From assembly GCA_017399905.1 (NCBI GenBank), contig JAFQAR010000031.1:117407-181406 (forward strand): 64,000 nucleotides of DNA, read 5' to 3'. Both the position numbers and the translations under genes were made by a program. Positions 8,802 to 18,838 of this stretch are shown here, in pieces; position 1 is the stretch's first letter; each line of letters opens with the position of its first letter. The DNA comes from Bacteroidales bacterium. Lineage in GTDB: Bacteria; Bacteroidota; Bacteroidia; Bacteroidales; UBA932. The notes beneath the pieces were generated by a model. It made no database searches. It saw nothing but the letters and a program-made list of their open reading frames with translations, and was not told the DNA's origin.

Positions 8802-9956
8802 TTAATCCACTACAGGACACTTGAGACCTTCGTACCAAGTGAGGTTTTCTGTAGAAGGAATACCATGGTTTCCGTTTCCTGTGAGGTCCTGGAAGACACC
8901 ATCCACCAGTCCGTCAAGCCTCCAGTAGCATACAAGGCCTTCTGAAGCAGGATCCACATAGCACTGGTTGTTTACAAGCTCGATCGGGCTGAGGGCTCTG
9001 TTCCATACACGGGCCTCACTTACGACTCCGTCCATAAGACGACCGCGCTCAGAGTATCCGATATGGAAACCGTCCATCCAGTCATATGCAAGATTGATAG
9101 CGCTCTTTCCTGAAGAGTCCACGGTTCCCTCGATATTACCGTCCACATAAAGCGTAAGGGTCGATCCGTTGTCAACAACCGCAAGGTGATACCATGTATC
9201 AGTATTGAAGTGGCTCGATGAGGTCACGGATGCTCCACGGCCGGCATACTGAAGCTGGTTCTTGTCGCATGAGATGTCACCGAAACGGAGAAGGAAGTTC
9301 TCCTCTACACCTATGACAGATGCGATACCAGGGTTAGCTGAAGCAGCGTAGAACTTGTCCATCTTCACACGGATCTCCATCGTACACTGACCCATGTCGG
9401 AGAACATCGCGTTGTTGATCATTGTCGGCATGCTGATATAATGCTGCTGGCCGAAGTCTGGTCCCTTTGTAGTGATGATCTGATTGATGACAATATATGT
9501 GATGCGTGAAGCTTCAAGCACCTCCATGCCGTTTGAAGTCTGGGTAAGACGGATAGGAGCACAGTATATCACACCATCCTCGAAATCATCCATTGAAAGG
9601 ATCTCAAAGCTTACAGGAAGAGACACATTCTTTCCAGCCTCTATCGTAAACATGCTTTCAGCAAGCTTGTAGCTGCCTTCCGGAAGCATCTTGTAAGCTG
9701 TACCATTGGCCTTGTTGAAGCCGTCCAGAGCTTCAGGAACAACCTGTACTCCGACTGTCATCTCAGCACCGAGCTTGGCAGAAGAGGTAACGGTAAGTCC
9801 CAAAGCAGTAGGTCCTTCCACATACATGCTTGTTACAGCCGTATTCTCAGTACCGGTGAAGTACACGACATCCTTGTACTCCATCGACTCCTGGCAGGCA
9901 GCCGCAGCCAATGCTGCGGTTGCCAGAAGAATCATTGATAATTTATTGAATTTCAT
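8802..9956 (-). CDS. DUF1735 + LamG-type surface lipoprotein (candidate glycan-binding protein)
   Basis: A 384-residue lipoprotein; the signal ends in ALAAAAC. Residues about 25-160 form a DUF1735 beta-sandwich (VYFTGTENTAV, NGTAYKMLPEGSYKL). Residues about 170-375 form a LamG/concanavalin-like domain (WYHLAVVDNGSTLTLYVDG, HIGYSERGRLMDGVVSEARV, LVCYWRLDG). Lectin-like folds joined to DUF1735 are typical of surface glycan-binding proteins in PULs. It lies 17 bp after the triple-repeat DUF1735 gene. No catalytic residues are apparent, so a binding role is the most likely. Confidence 0.8.
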   Translation of the reverse strand: MKFNKLSMILLATAALAAAACQESMEYKDVVYFTGTENTAVTSMYVEGPTALGLTVTSSAKLGAEMTVGVQVVPEALDGFNKANGTAYKMLPEGSYKLAESMFTIEAGKNVSLPVSFEILSMDDFEDGVIYCAPIRLTQTSNGMEVLEASRITYIVINQIITTKGPDFGQQHYISMPTMINNAMFSDMGQCTMEIRVKMDKFYAASANPGIASVIGVEENFLLRFGDISCDKNQLQYAGRGASVTSSSHFNTDTWYHLAVVDNGSTLTLYVDGNIEGTVDSSGKSAINLAYDWMDGFHIGYSERGRLMDGVVSEARVWNRALSPIELVNNQCYVDPASEGLVCYWRLDGLVDGVFQDLTGNGNHGIPSTENLTWYEGLKCPVVD

Positions 9957-9973
9957 TATTTTATGCTGTTATA

Positions 9974-12715
9974 TCATTTTACATAGATATTGAAGTCACC
10001 GGCTCCCATATTGCTTCCGTAACTTGCCTCTATCTTGAGATATCTCACCTTTTCAGGAACATACAGACCTACATAAGAAGTCGGAGTAGTCCTATAGATG
10101 GTTCCTTCCGAGTATGCTACGGTTCCCATATCCGTATATGACTCACCGTCGAGACTGCTCATGATCTGGATTGAGTTAGGCTGGTATGAAGCATATGAGT
10201 TGTTGTCAGTACGTGCTGTGATCTGAAGACCGGACATTTCGACTTCCTGACCGAGGTCCACAGTGAATGATACCGGACCACCCCATGTTCTGACATATGT
10301 AGCAGTGTTGTCATCGAACAGTTCCTCATATGAACCGCTATGTACACCCTCAGCATCACATGTCACAATGCTCCAGCCGCTTCTGTCGGCAACAAGGGTT
10401 CCTGTAATGTCTGCAGCTGTGAATCCTGACATGAACTTGGCGTCACTTTCAGCAACATTTACAGCAAGGTAAACGACACCCTTCTTTTCACTTGTCAAGG
10501 CTCCTGATGTAACAAGCTTCACAGGAATCAGGTAACCGTTCTTGTCGGTAAGGCTTGAAAGGTCACCCTTCAATGATACGGTCACCTGCTCAGATGATTG
10601 TGTGGCACCTGCTTCAATCTTGGTGATCATTCCTGAAATCTCCACATAAGACGGGTTGATTTCCGAATAAGAAGTGCCGTGAGCTGCATTGTAATCATCG
10701 ATATACGAGTTATCCACCAAAGCTACAACATCATATCCTGCCTCCGACGGATGTGTCACCATTGCAGTAAATGATGCACTTGCATTTCCGAATGTTCCGG
10801 CAACCGTATGATGGGTGATTGCACCGGTAAAGACGTTGTCTGTACCGCAGATTGTATAGACAGTAGGATCTGTACTATCCACTTCGATGACATTGAATTC
10901 ATAGATTCTCCTGCGGCTTGACGACGTATTAGGAGCATCGAAAGTAAGGCGGAGGCTTGATGCCTCGAGAGGCTCGACGAATCCTACATAAGTATCACCA
11001 GAACTGTTCGCATTTCTTCCTGTGAAGACAATCTCCTCACTGGCAGCTGTTCCTGCAGAATCCCATGTAGAACCGTCTGTGCTGTATTCGACACTTACAT
11101 TAGACACAGGATATCCGTTGATGCTGAATCCTGATACGTTGTGCACGCCATTCATGTTGACTACGAGCACATTGCCAGTCTGATTACAGTTGACACGGGT
11201 GCTGGTACTGTTATCGAAAAGAGCAGTAGTGGATGCACCGTTGGCTGTTCCTGTCCAGCCTGTCCTGCTTGCCTGGAAACCGATGATGTCAGATGCAGAG
11301 TTGAGATCCTTGATCACATTCCTTTCAGGCTTGATCAGCACATATACGGCTCCTCGGCTTGCGCTTGATACGGCACCTGAAGCAGAAAGCTTCACTGCTG
11401 CAAGGTATCCTTCGCTGTCGGTAAGGGAGTTCATGTCACCGGTAAGAGCTACTGAAATGGACTCTGCAGAAACCGTTTCACCTGCTGCTACTGTTACTGA
11501 AGCAACAGTGATGTCGAGATTCTCAGCAGGAAGAGCTGCATAAGATGTTCCGTATTTCTGGTTATATGCAGATACAAGTGATGCATCGCTTTCTGCCGTC
11601 ACGGTATATCCGGTTTCTGAAGCTTCAGTCACGTAAGCCGGGAATGAAGCGGTGAATATCGAATAAGATTCAACTCCTGACTTATGGGTAACCCTGCCGG
11701 CAACCACATTGTCAGAACCGGTCATGGCATATACCGCCGGAGTCGAGCCTTCCGTCACATATACCTGAATGTCCCTTATGGTATTGTATCCGCTATAGCT
11801 TACGCCCATCCTGTAGGACAGTCTCAGATAACGGGCTGATACGTAGTCTGCCAATGCAACACACCAGTCTCCGGCACCATACGATGAACCTGTCCATACA
11901 TATTCTCCCGACAGAGGAGTTCCGGCCTGATGCCATTCATTGCCATCTTCGCTATATTCGATAGACATGCCTGACAAAAGATAAGTGTTCAGCCTGATGC
12001 CAGTCACCTTATTGACTTCCTTCATGTCGATTATGAGGACATTCGTCTCACTGTACGAGAAAGGAACATTTGTGGAAGTGTTATCATCAAACAGATTCTC
12101 ATATGCATCACAGTCTGCAGTCCATGCTGTAACACCACCTGCAGGGAAGCCCACCATGTCATTAATTGACTCAAGAGGACGTATAAGGTTTACCTCTGTA
12201 TTCACTGCAAACCATACCGTACCAAGGTCTTCACTGACTGAAGTGCCGCTTGCCTTTACTGTAAACGGAGCAAGATATGCTGGCTCTGTCAGAGCGGAAA
12301 GGTCTGCGGATTCGTTAAGTATGATCCTTACAGTGTCTCTTGATGAGGTAGTATCTGCCGGTACAATGACAGTATCGTTTTCGAGAGTGAAATAATCCTT
12401 TGCAAGGACAGCATAGGACGTTCCGTTCTTAAGGTTATACTCTGCGACAAGGTCCGGAGCATAAACGACAGAGGCAGTAACCTCCTCATGCCTGGTCGTA
12501 TTGTATTTTACCTGAAACTCGGCAGTATAGCTGCCTTCCGAGCCTCCCGGTCTATGTACCACCACGGTAGAGAAGATGTCACCACCTTGCGGATTCACAT
12601 ATATGAAATCCGGTGCAGCGTCAATTGTAGTCTGATAGTCAGGCATTTCTTCGCATGAAGCAAGGCCGACGGCCATCAAGGCAATTGCAGCGCTATATTT
12701 AAATATATTTTTCAT
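9974..12715 (-). CDS. Triple-repeat DUF1735/F5-8C surface lipoprotein
   Basis: A 913-residue lipoprotein (lipobox in VGLASC) built from three successive units, each of a DUF1735-like sandwich and a discoidin (F5/8 type C)-like domain. Repeated landmarks are NLKNGTSYAVL / NQKYGTSYAAL / NAAHGTSYSEI, then LFDDNTSTNVP / LFDNSTSTRVN / LFDDNTATYVR, then IEYSEDGNEW / VEYSTDGSTW / IMSSLDGESY. Discoidin domains often bind sugars, so this looks like a multivalent glycan-capture protein at the cell surface. It lies between the GH18 gene and the LamG lipoprotein gene. The repeats suggest internal duplication, now diverged. Confidence 0.82.
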   Translation of the reverse strand: MKNIFKYSAAIALMAVGLASCEEMPDYQTTIDAAPDFIYVNPQGGDIFSTVVVHRPGGSEGSYTAEFQVKYNTTRHEEVTASVVYAPDLVAEYNLKNGTSYAVLAKDYFTLENDTVIVPADTTSSRDTVRIILNESADLSALTEPAYLAPFTVKASGTSVSEDLGTVWFAVNTEVNLIRPLESINDMVGFPAGGVTAWTADCDAYENLFDDNTSTNVPFSYSETNVLIIDMKEVNKVTGIRLNTYLLSGMSIEYSEDGNEWHQAGTPLSGEYVWTGSSYGAGDWCVALADYVSARYLRLSYRMGVSYSGYNTIRDIQVYVTEGSTPAVYAMTGSDNVVAGRVTHKSGVESYSIFTASFPAYVTEASETGYTVTAESDASLVSAYNQKYGTSYAALPAENLDITVASVTVAAGETVSAESISVALTGDMNSLTDSEGYLAAVKLSASGAVSSASRGAVYVLIKPERNVIKDLNSASDIIGFQASRTGWTGTANGASTTALFDNSTSTRVNCNQTGNVLVVNMNGVHNVSGFSINGYPVSNVSVEYSTDGSTWDSAGTAASEEIVFTGRNANSSGDTYVGFVEPLEASSLRLTFDAPNTSSSRRRIYEFNVIEVDSTDPTVYTICGTDNVFTGAITHHTVAGTFGNASASFTAMVTHPSEAGYDVVALVDNSYIDDYNAAHGTSYSEINPSYVEISGMITKIEAGATQSSEQVTVSLKGDLSSLTDKNGYLIPVKLVTSGALTSEKKGVVYLAVNVAESDAKFMSGFTAADITGTLVADRSGWSIVTCDAEGVHSGSYEELFDDNTATYVRTWGGPVSFTVDLGQEVEMSGLQITARTDNNSYASYQPNSIQIMSSLDGESYTDMGTVAYSEGTIYRTTPTSYVGLYVPEKVRYLKIEASYGSNMGAGDFNIYVK

Positions 12716-12730
12716 GTTTTCTGAATCTAA

Positions 12731-13876
12731 TTATTTTCTGACAGCAGGATTCTGAAGCTGGATACCGCGACGCAAATGTCCGTAAGGAGTATCCTTGTCC
12801 GCACCCGAATCTGTAGTATTATAGTCTCGCTGGCCATGGAAAGCTCCGAAACCGCCCTTGCGTCCGCCTGTAGAAGGCTGGAAGGCCGCCTGCTGAAGCA
12901 TATTTCCGCCATCATCCCAATAGTCACCGATATTTTCCGTGAATATCAGCTGTGAGTTCTTCCAGCCCGGTCTGTTGAAGCGGCTGTCACTCAATGTCTG
13001 GCCATAGCTCTGGGCAATCCAGTAAGTACAGAGATGTTCTGTTCCTGCAGGAGGCTGGCTGCCGTCCACTGCGAGGATCATTTCCGGATTTGGTGATGCA
13101 GGGCCCATATACTGAGACAGATACTGGAGGAATGTCTTCATCCTCTCACCGTCAAGGGCATCGCCTTCAGGCTCGAAGTCAAGGTCATATCCGTCAAGGT
13201 CATGTTCGCGTACCTCATCCATAATGGACTCGGCAGCAAGCACACACCACTCAGGATATTCATAAACAGCATCCGCTTCTCCCTCTGTACCGGAAACGAG
13301 AACTCTCGATGGATTTGCGAACATGTCGGCACGCAATGCGATGGTACCGGCAAGATGAGCTGCAGACTCGGCTGCGGCTGCCGCAACCGTCTCGCTGTCA
13401 CCCGCTGCTATGCGCTCCGCATATACGGTCTCGTAAGTCTCGAGATAACCGACATTATCCTCGTACCCGTTCATATATGTAGGGATCTCTATTTCACGAG
13501 GCCAGCCCGGGAGATAAGTCGTATGCGCAAGACGGATGATCTTCACACCTACGATCTTTGTTCCCTTCTTCTCCCTCATCTCATACATTTCCTTTCTGTC
13601 AAGGGTTCCTTCCTTAGGAATACCACCCCAGAGAGATACGACGTCAACGCTGTCCGGAATTCCGGCGAAGCGGTAGGCAGGAGACGACGGAACTCCGTAG
13701 TCCGCGAACCAGAGGTAGCAGATGGAGTGGTCGCTCTTCTTATATTCACGGAGTGCCTCGTAATAGGCCTCTGTGTATTCATATGCCGGCTGAAGGTTCA
13801 ATGCCTCAGGCTTGGTGCATGAGAAGACCGCACCGAAGACAAGAGCCGCAGCCAATGATATTGATGTTTTCTTCAT
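12731..13876 (-). CDS. GH18 lipoprotein, endo-beta-N-acetylglucosaminidase type
   Basis: A protein of about 381 residues from the ATG at 13876. That start gives the clean lipoprotein signal MKKTSISLAAALVFGAVFSC; another ATG four codons upstream is possible. The GH18 signature DxxDxDxE is intact as DGYDLDFE, with the catalytic Glu followed by PEGD. WFADYGVP, MILAVDGSQPP and WIAQSYGQ also fit the Bacteroidetes GH18 subgroup encoded in PULs. Such enzymes cut the chitobiose core of N-glycans at the cell surface. The gene follows the susC/susD pair and precedes two surface-binding lipoproteins, an arrangement like known high-mannose N-glycan PULs. Chitin-type specificity is less likely given the context. 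Confidence 0.82.
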   Translation of the reverse strand: MKKTSISLAAALVFGAVFSCTKPEALNLQPAYEYTEAYYEALREYKKSDHSICYLWFADYGVPSSPAYRFAGIPDSVDVVSLWGGIPKEGTLDRKEMYEMREKKGTKIVGVKIIRLAHTTYLPGWPREIEIPTYMNGYEDNVGYLETYETVYAERIAAGDSETVAAAAAESAAHLAGTIALRADMFANPSRVLVSGTEGEADAVYEYPEWCVLAAESIMDEVREHDLDGYDLDFEPEGDALDGERMKTFLQYLSQYMGPASPNPEMILAVDGSQPPAGTEHLCTYWIAQSYGQTLSDSRFNRPGWKNSQLIFTENIGDYWDDGGNMLQQAAFQPSTGGRKGGFGAFHGQRDYNTTDSGADKDTPYGHLRRGIQLQNPAVRK

Positions 13877-13894
13877 GATTTCTCTCATTGATTA

Positions 13895-15508
13895 TTAGAA
13901 TCTTGTGTTCTTGTCCCACCAAAGGCGAGTGCCGCCGTTGTCTCCCGCACCGAGTGATGACTCTCCGTTAAGAGTTGAAATGGCTGCATTTACATTGGCA
14001 GAATTGGTACGATACTCTGTAGAAGGCCAGTTGAGACGTCTGATCTGACGCTTGGTGTCGATCTTTCCGCCGCTCTGGTTCACAGAATAAGGGATTACCT
14101 TAGGATAGCCTGTCCTTCTGAACTCCGACCATGCCTCCTGTCCCTCAGGGAAACCTGCTATGTACTTCTGAGTGATGATCTGCTCGAGATTCTTCTCGAA
14201 ATCAGCTCCGTCATTCCAAGCAGGGGTAATGTCGGAAAGTGCACTGTTGTATGAGTTTCCTCCGTTTACAACGTCCACATACATGGCAGGAACACTCTTG
14301 GCATCCGAGAGGTAGTCCTCTGCTCCCGATACACCGCAGACATCAAATGAAACCTTCACACCTTCCTCGTAGCACTGTCTTGCCTGAGCCTTGTCTCCGT
14401 TGCGGAGCCAGTATTCCGCCTTGAGGAACCATGCTTCCGCCGGGTTCATCCAGAGAAGGTCATCGTTGTTGGTGCAGTTCATCCTCGAAAGGAGAGCTGA
14501 ATTCGCATAATCCGAGGTAAGGCTGATTCCGTTACGTACACCATGGTATCCTCCGTCAGCACCTGCTGTGAAATACTTTGGAAGACGAGGGTCGTTGAAA
14601 CCGTTCATATAGGCCTCGATAGTAGCTCCGATACGGTCGTCGTTGAAGCTGTACTGAATCACATAGAGAGGATTCTCCCATGCTCCGGAAGCCGGTTTAC
14701 GGAGAGCTGCAAGATCGGCTGCCGATGTCATCAGACCTACAGGATTCGAGAGCGCAGCCTCTGCCTGTGCCATTGCGAGAGCCTTGTCGGCATAGACGAC
14801 GCGCATTGCAAGACGCATACGGAGAGTGTTGGCGAACTTGATCCACTTGGCGAGATCTCCACCGAAGACATTGTCATAATCGGCAAGGATCTTTGTGCCT
14901 GGCTGGGCCTGCCAGAATGATGTAAGAGTGCTTATTGCTGCATCCAGCTCCTCGAAGAAGCTATTGTAGATCACTTCCTGAGAGTCATACTGGAGAGTCA
15001 CAAGACCTGAGCCGATCTGAAGATATGGTACAGGACCGTAAGTGTCGGTAACTCTGTGCATGAGGGCAACCTTGAGGATGTCGCCGAGAGCCGCAGCCTC
15101 CGGAGATTCCTCCCTGTAAAGGTCAAGGGTCTCCCATGATCCTGTTGCACGGACATAAGCGTCATTGAACATGGCCTCATACCATGCCTTTGAAGTGATG
15201 TTGTAGATGTTGTTTGCGGTAAATCCCGTATTCACGACACCTATATAGTTAGCGAAAAGGTTTCCGGTAAGATCCTGGACAACCTGAAAGCTCGCGCTAC
15301 CGTACTCTTCGGTACCGATGAGCTGATAAGAAGGAATGACATTCCTTGTCATCTGGGCGAACGCAGAACCGACGCGCAGGTTGTCCCAACCGAGCATCTC
15401 GTCCGTAGCCTCCTCAGGATTGGTATTCCTGTCCTCGAAGTTCTTTGTGCAGGCAACGGCTGCCGCCATCGCTGCAGCTGCTATAAGTATGTATTTTAAT
15501 TTCTTCAT
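13895..15508 (-). CDS. SusD-like outer-membrane glycan-binding lipoprotein (SusD_2 type)
   Basis: A 537-residue lipoprotein with a signal ending in AAAVAC, followed by the TKNFEDRNTNPEEAT start common in the SusD-like 2 subgroup. Internal features are VTDTYGPVPYLQIG, the SNPVGLMTS region, NDDLLWMNPAEAWFLKAEY in the TPR-like helices, and a C-terminal RRLNWPSTEYRTN that often closes this subgroup. SusD proteins cap the SusC barrel and bind glycans. The gene starts 13 bp after susC ends, so the two form a pair. It belongs to the sigma/anti-sigma controlled PUL 1. Confidence 0.9.
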   Translation of the reverse strand: MKKLKYILIAAAAMAAAVACTKNFEDRNTNPEEATDEMLGWDNLRVGSAFAQMTRNVIPSYQLIGTEEYGSASFQVVQDLTGNLFANYIGVVNTGFTANNIYNITSKAWYEAMFNDAYVRATGSWETLDLYREESPEAAALGDILKVALMHRVTDTYGPVPYLQIGSGLVTLQYDSQEVIYNSFFEELDAAISTLTSFWQAQPGTKILADYDNVFGGDLAKWIKFANTLRMRLAMRVVYADKALAMAQAEAALSNPVGLMTSAADLAALRKPASGAWENPLYVIQYSFNDDRIGATIEAYMNGFNDPRLPKYFTAGADGGYHGVRNGISLTSDYANSALLSRMNCTNNDDLLWMNPAEAWFLKAEYWLRNGDKAQARQCYEEGVKVSFDVCGVSGAEDYLSDAKSVPAMYVDVVNGGNSYNSALSDITPAWNDGADFEKNLEQIITQKYIAGFPEGQEAWSEFRRTGYPKVIPYSVNQSGGKIDTKRQIRRLNWPSTEYRTNSANVNAAISTLNGESSLGAGDNGGTRLWWDKNTRF

Positions 15509-15521
15509 ATTGAATCAGGTC

Positions 15522-18500
15522 TTAGAAGGTAACTTTCACTGAAAAACCGAGATTTCTTGTAGAAGGCATCGAGAAGTAGTCGATACCTGTAGCATAGTTA
15601 CCGGCACCGGATGCAACTTCAGGATCGAAAGGAGCCTTGCAGTAAAGCATTGCAAGATTACGTCCTACAAAAGAAACGTTGAGACCCTTGATGACATTCT
15701 GCCACTTGTCTACAGGTACGTCATATCCGAGGGTGACCTCACCGAGCCTGATGTTTGTCATCGAGTAGGTATAATATGCACCGAGTGCACTCGTACCCTT
15801 TCCACCGATGGTCTCGTAGTAAGCCTGAGCCGGAATACGCTGTCCGTTCACGAGAGCACCGCCGTTGTCGCGGGCATCAGCTGTCCTCTGCGACATACCG
15901 AATGAATCGAGGGTCGCCTCAGTAAGTGAAACGCCGACACCGCCGACACGCGCCTGAATCATGAACGCGAATGAAAGGCCTTTCCAGCTGAACTGGTTTC
16001 TCCATGAACCTGTATAGCTCGGATTGATGTTACCTGCATAGATCAGCGACTCGAGGCCACCGTCAACAGGGGCAGGAACAACAGTCGAAGCTGTCGGAGA
16101 CACCCATACAAAGCCATGTTCGTCAGTCTTGAGTCCACGTACGTAGAGGTCTCCTATGCTCCGGCCCTTTGTAAGCCACATCTGCACACCTGTAGTACCT
16201 CCGACAGAGAGCTGGTCGCTCTGGAACTTCTCACCGTTGATCACGGCATCAAGCATGTCGACGATCTTGTTGCGGTTGCGCGAATAGATAAGGTTTGACT
16301 TCCATTCCACCGCGCCGATGTTCTGGTTAAGTTCGAGAGAGAGCTCAATACCCTTGTTGTCCACTCTACCGGAGTTAACATAGTAGGTCGAGTAGCGGAA
16401 TGATGCAGGAAGTTCCGGGGTGAACACCTGGTTGAAGGTCATCGAGTGATAATATGTAGCCGAGATGTCAAGTTTTCCGTTCCACAGCTTCACATCTGCA
16501 CCGACTTCAAACGATCTTGTGCGTTCAGGCTGGAAATTGTCGGAAACTCCATAAGTGTTCTCTGCCGGCGATCCGTTCGACACAGGATATGTAGGACAGG
16601 TAAGGAAGCGTGAAATAGGGCTACCTACCTCTGCGTACGATCCGCGGATCTTGGCGTATGTGAACCAGTTTGACTTGACATTGAAGATGTCGGTCAGGAT
16701 GGCTGAAAGACCTACGGAAGGATAGGCGATAGGCATTGACTTGGTGTTCACCAGCTGTGAGTTCCAGTCGGCACGGCCTGTCACATCGAGGAAGACCATG
16801 TTTCTGTAGCCGACCTGTGCAGTGGCGAAGATTGACTGTACCTGATCTCTATAAGTGTTCTTGTAGAAGCCCTTGTCTGTATTCATATTATTGAATGTAA
16901 ACAGGTTAGGAACTCCGAGAAGATCACCGGCCATATAGGTCTGCCTGTAGGTGTAGTCCTCTATCGAGGCACCGACGTTTGCATTGAACTGGATCAGGTT
17001 GTCACCGAAAGTCTTGTCGACATTGAGGAGGATGTCGGCGTAAGTCTGGTTGGTTGTACTCTGATCGAGGAAGTAACGTCCCTTGTTGCCGGCGAACAGA
17101 CCGCTTGTGGAAGCATGGTTGCGCTGCTCGGCGAGGGTGTTGTTGTAGTCCGTACGCACACGTGCGGAGATGTTCATCCAGTCGGTGATGTCATATTTGA
17201 GCGAGCCTCCGAGGAGATAGCGGTTCTTGTCCGTATTGAACATGTTCCTGTTCACGATCCAGAACGGGTTCTGCATCTGAAGGTCCTGGCTTCCCCATGA
17301 CCAGTACTGGAGAGGGAAGTTTCTTGATGCGTCATAACGCTCGTATACCGCATATTTGTTGATGTCGTCGCTCGGAGACATCAGATACAGAGGTACGAGA
17401 GGGTTGTAGTACTGACCGCCGGCAAGCATGTTCTGCTCCTGAACCTTTATGTACATTGCAAGCACGCTGAGGTGAAGCTTATCGTTGAGGAAGTCCTCAG
17501 TATGGCTGAATGTCACATTGTAACGGCTGTAATCGTTGTTAGGGACAACGCCGCGCGCATCGTTGAATCCAGCCGAGAGATAAGTGTTTCCGTTGTCACG
17601 GCCTATACCGAGGCTGACTGTGTGCTGAGTATTGTATCCTGTCTGGAAGAAGTCCTTTACAGACCAGGTCTGAGGTGTAAGAAGGGCATTGCCCCATGAA
17701 GCATAGACTCCTGCCTTTGCACCATAGCTGCTCTGAAGTTCAGGGAGCATCACAGGATCCGAGAATGTCGTGTTCGTGCTGTATGAAACGCTCACACCCT
17801 TCTCAGCCTGCCTTGTAGTAAGCATGAGGATACCGTTCTGGGCCTTGTAGCCGTAAAGAGCAGACGCAGAAGCTCCTACGAGAGCTGACATGCTCTGGAA
17901 GTCATCCGAGTTGAAATTGGCGATACCGTCACCCGTAATGGCACTTCCGTTATAGATGGAATAATCGTCACCAGGACTGATCATCGACAATGTAGGAAGC
18001 GGAATTCCGTCAAGTGTGTAAAGTGCGGTATTGGAGTTGGAAATCGACTTTGAACCACGCATGACAACCTTTGTCTCCGCTCCCGGACCCGCACTGGTAG
18101 CATTGATCTGTACACCGGCAAGGCGTCCCTGAAGACTGTTGACCATATTGGCCTCTCGGGTAAGGAACGCGCTGTTGTCAACCGACTGCACGTTGTATGT
18201 CACCGAACGCTCTGACTTCTTGATACCGAGGGCTGTAACCACACTCTGGTCAAGCTGGGTGAAAGACTCACGGACGGTCAGATTGAACTTTGCCTGTCCG
18301 TTGATAGGGAGTTCGACAATCTCATAACCGAGACTGTTCACCTGAATGGTACCTCCCACATGCTCTGCCGGCACATCAAGACTGAAGTTACCATCCAGAT
18401 CGGTTACCGTTCCCAGTGTCGTTCCGAGGATGAAGACGGATGCTCCCGGCACAGGGAGGCCCGAAGGGTCCTTGATCTGACCTGTCACGGTCATAGGACG

Positions 18501-18821
18501 TGCTGCCGCCTTCTTGGAAAGGACGATGTTCATTCCGTTGATGGAATAAACCAGATCCTTACCTGAAACAATCTGATCCAAAGCCGTTGCAAGAGGTGCC
18601 TTGTCAACATTGACGCTAACCGCCTGATTGACATCAACACTTTCTCCTACGGCAAACAGATACCTGGTCTGCGATTCGATCTTCTCGATTACGCTTTTGA
18701 GGCTGGCGTTGCTTTCATTCAGCGTCACACGCGCATCCTGCGCGGAAACGTTCACCGAAAAAAGCATAACGGCAGCGCCAAGGCATAAAAGGCAGACTTT
18801 GCGCATTAGTTTTGTGTTCAT
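15522..18821 (-). CDS. SusC/RagA TonB-dependent transporter with STN signalling domain
   Basis: A 1099-residue outer-membrane protein. After the signal peptide (ends near VNVSAQ) comes an STN domain (about residues 30-90, VTLNESNASLKSVIEKIE). Next are a carboxypeptidase-regulatory-like domain (TVTGQIKDPSGLPVPGASV), a plug with VVTALGIKKSER, GRLAGVQINATS and LYTLDGIPLP, and a long beta-barrel ending in FSVKVTF. The STN domain is the part that contacts a FecR-type anti-sigma factor in trans-envelope signalling. Such a gene lies immediately upstream (17 bp), so the transporter probably also senses the glycan it imports. Confidence 0.93.
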   Translation of the reverse strand: MNTKLMRKVCLLCLGAAVMLFSVNVSAQDARVTLNESNASLKSVIEKIESQTRYLFAVGESVDVNQAVSVNVDKAPLATALDQIVSGKDLVYSINGMNIVLSKKAAARPMTVTGQIKDPSGLPVPGASVFILGTTLGTVTDLDGNFSLDVPAEHVGGTIQVNSLGYEIVELPINGQAKFNLTVRESFTQLDQSVVTALGIKKSERSVTYNVQSVDNSAFLTREANMVNSLQGRLAGVQINATSAGPGAETKVVMRGSKSISNSNTALYTLDGIPLPTLSMISPGDDYSIYNGSAITGDGIANFNSDDFQSMSALVGASASALYGYKAQNGILMLTTRQAEKGVSVSYSTNTTFSDPVMLPELQSSYGAKAGVYASWGNALLTPQTWSVKDFFQTGYNTQHTVSLGIGRDNGNTYLSAGFNDARGVVPNNDYSRYNVTFSHTEDFLNDKLHLSVLAMYIKVQEQNMLAGGQYYNPLVPLYLMSPSDDINKYAVYERYDASRNFPLQYWSWGSQDLQMQNPFWIVNRNMFNTDKNRYLLGGSLKYDITDWMNISARVRTDYNNTLAEQRNHASTSGLFAGNKGRYFLDQSTTNQTYADILLNVDKTFGDNLIQFNANVGASIEDYTYRQTYMAGDLLGVPNLFTFNNMNTDKGFYKNTYRDQVQSIFATAQVGYRNMVFLDVTGRADWNSQLVNTKSMPIAYPSVGLSAILTDIFNVKSNWFTYAKIRGSYAEVGSPISRFLTCPTYPVSNGSPAENTYGVSDNFQPERTRSFEVGADVKLWNGKLDISATYYHSMTFNQVFTPELPASFRYSTYYVNSGRVDNKGIELSLELNQNIGAVEWKSNLIYSRNRNKIVDMLDAVINGEKFQSDQLSVGGTTGVQMWLTKGRSIGDLYVRGLKTDEHGFVWVSPTASTVVPAPVDGGLESLIYAGNINPSYTGSWRNQFSWKGLSFAFMIQARVGGVGVSLTEATLDSFGMSQRTADARDNGGALVNGQRIPAQAYYETIGGKGTSALGAYYTYSMTNIRLGEVTLGYDVPVDKWQNVIKGLNVSFVGRNLAMLYCKAPFDPEVASGAGNYATGIDYFSMPSTRNLGFSVKVTF

Positions 18822-18838
18822 TTGGTTTGATTTAATTG

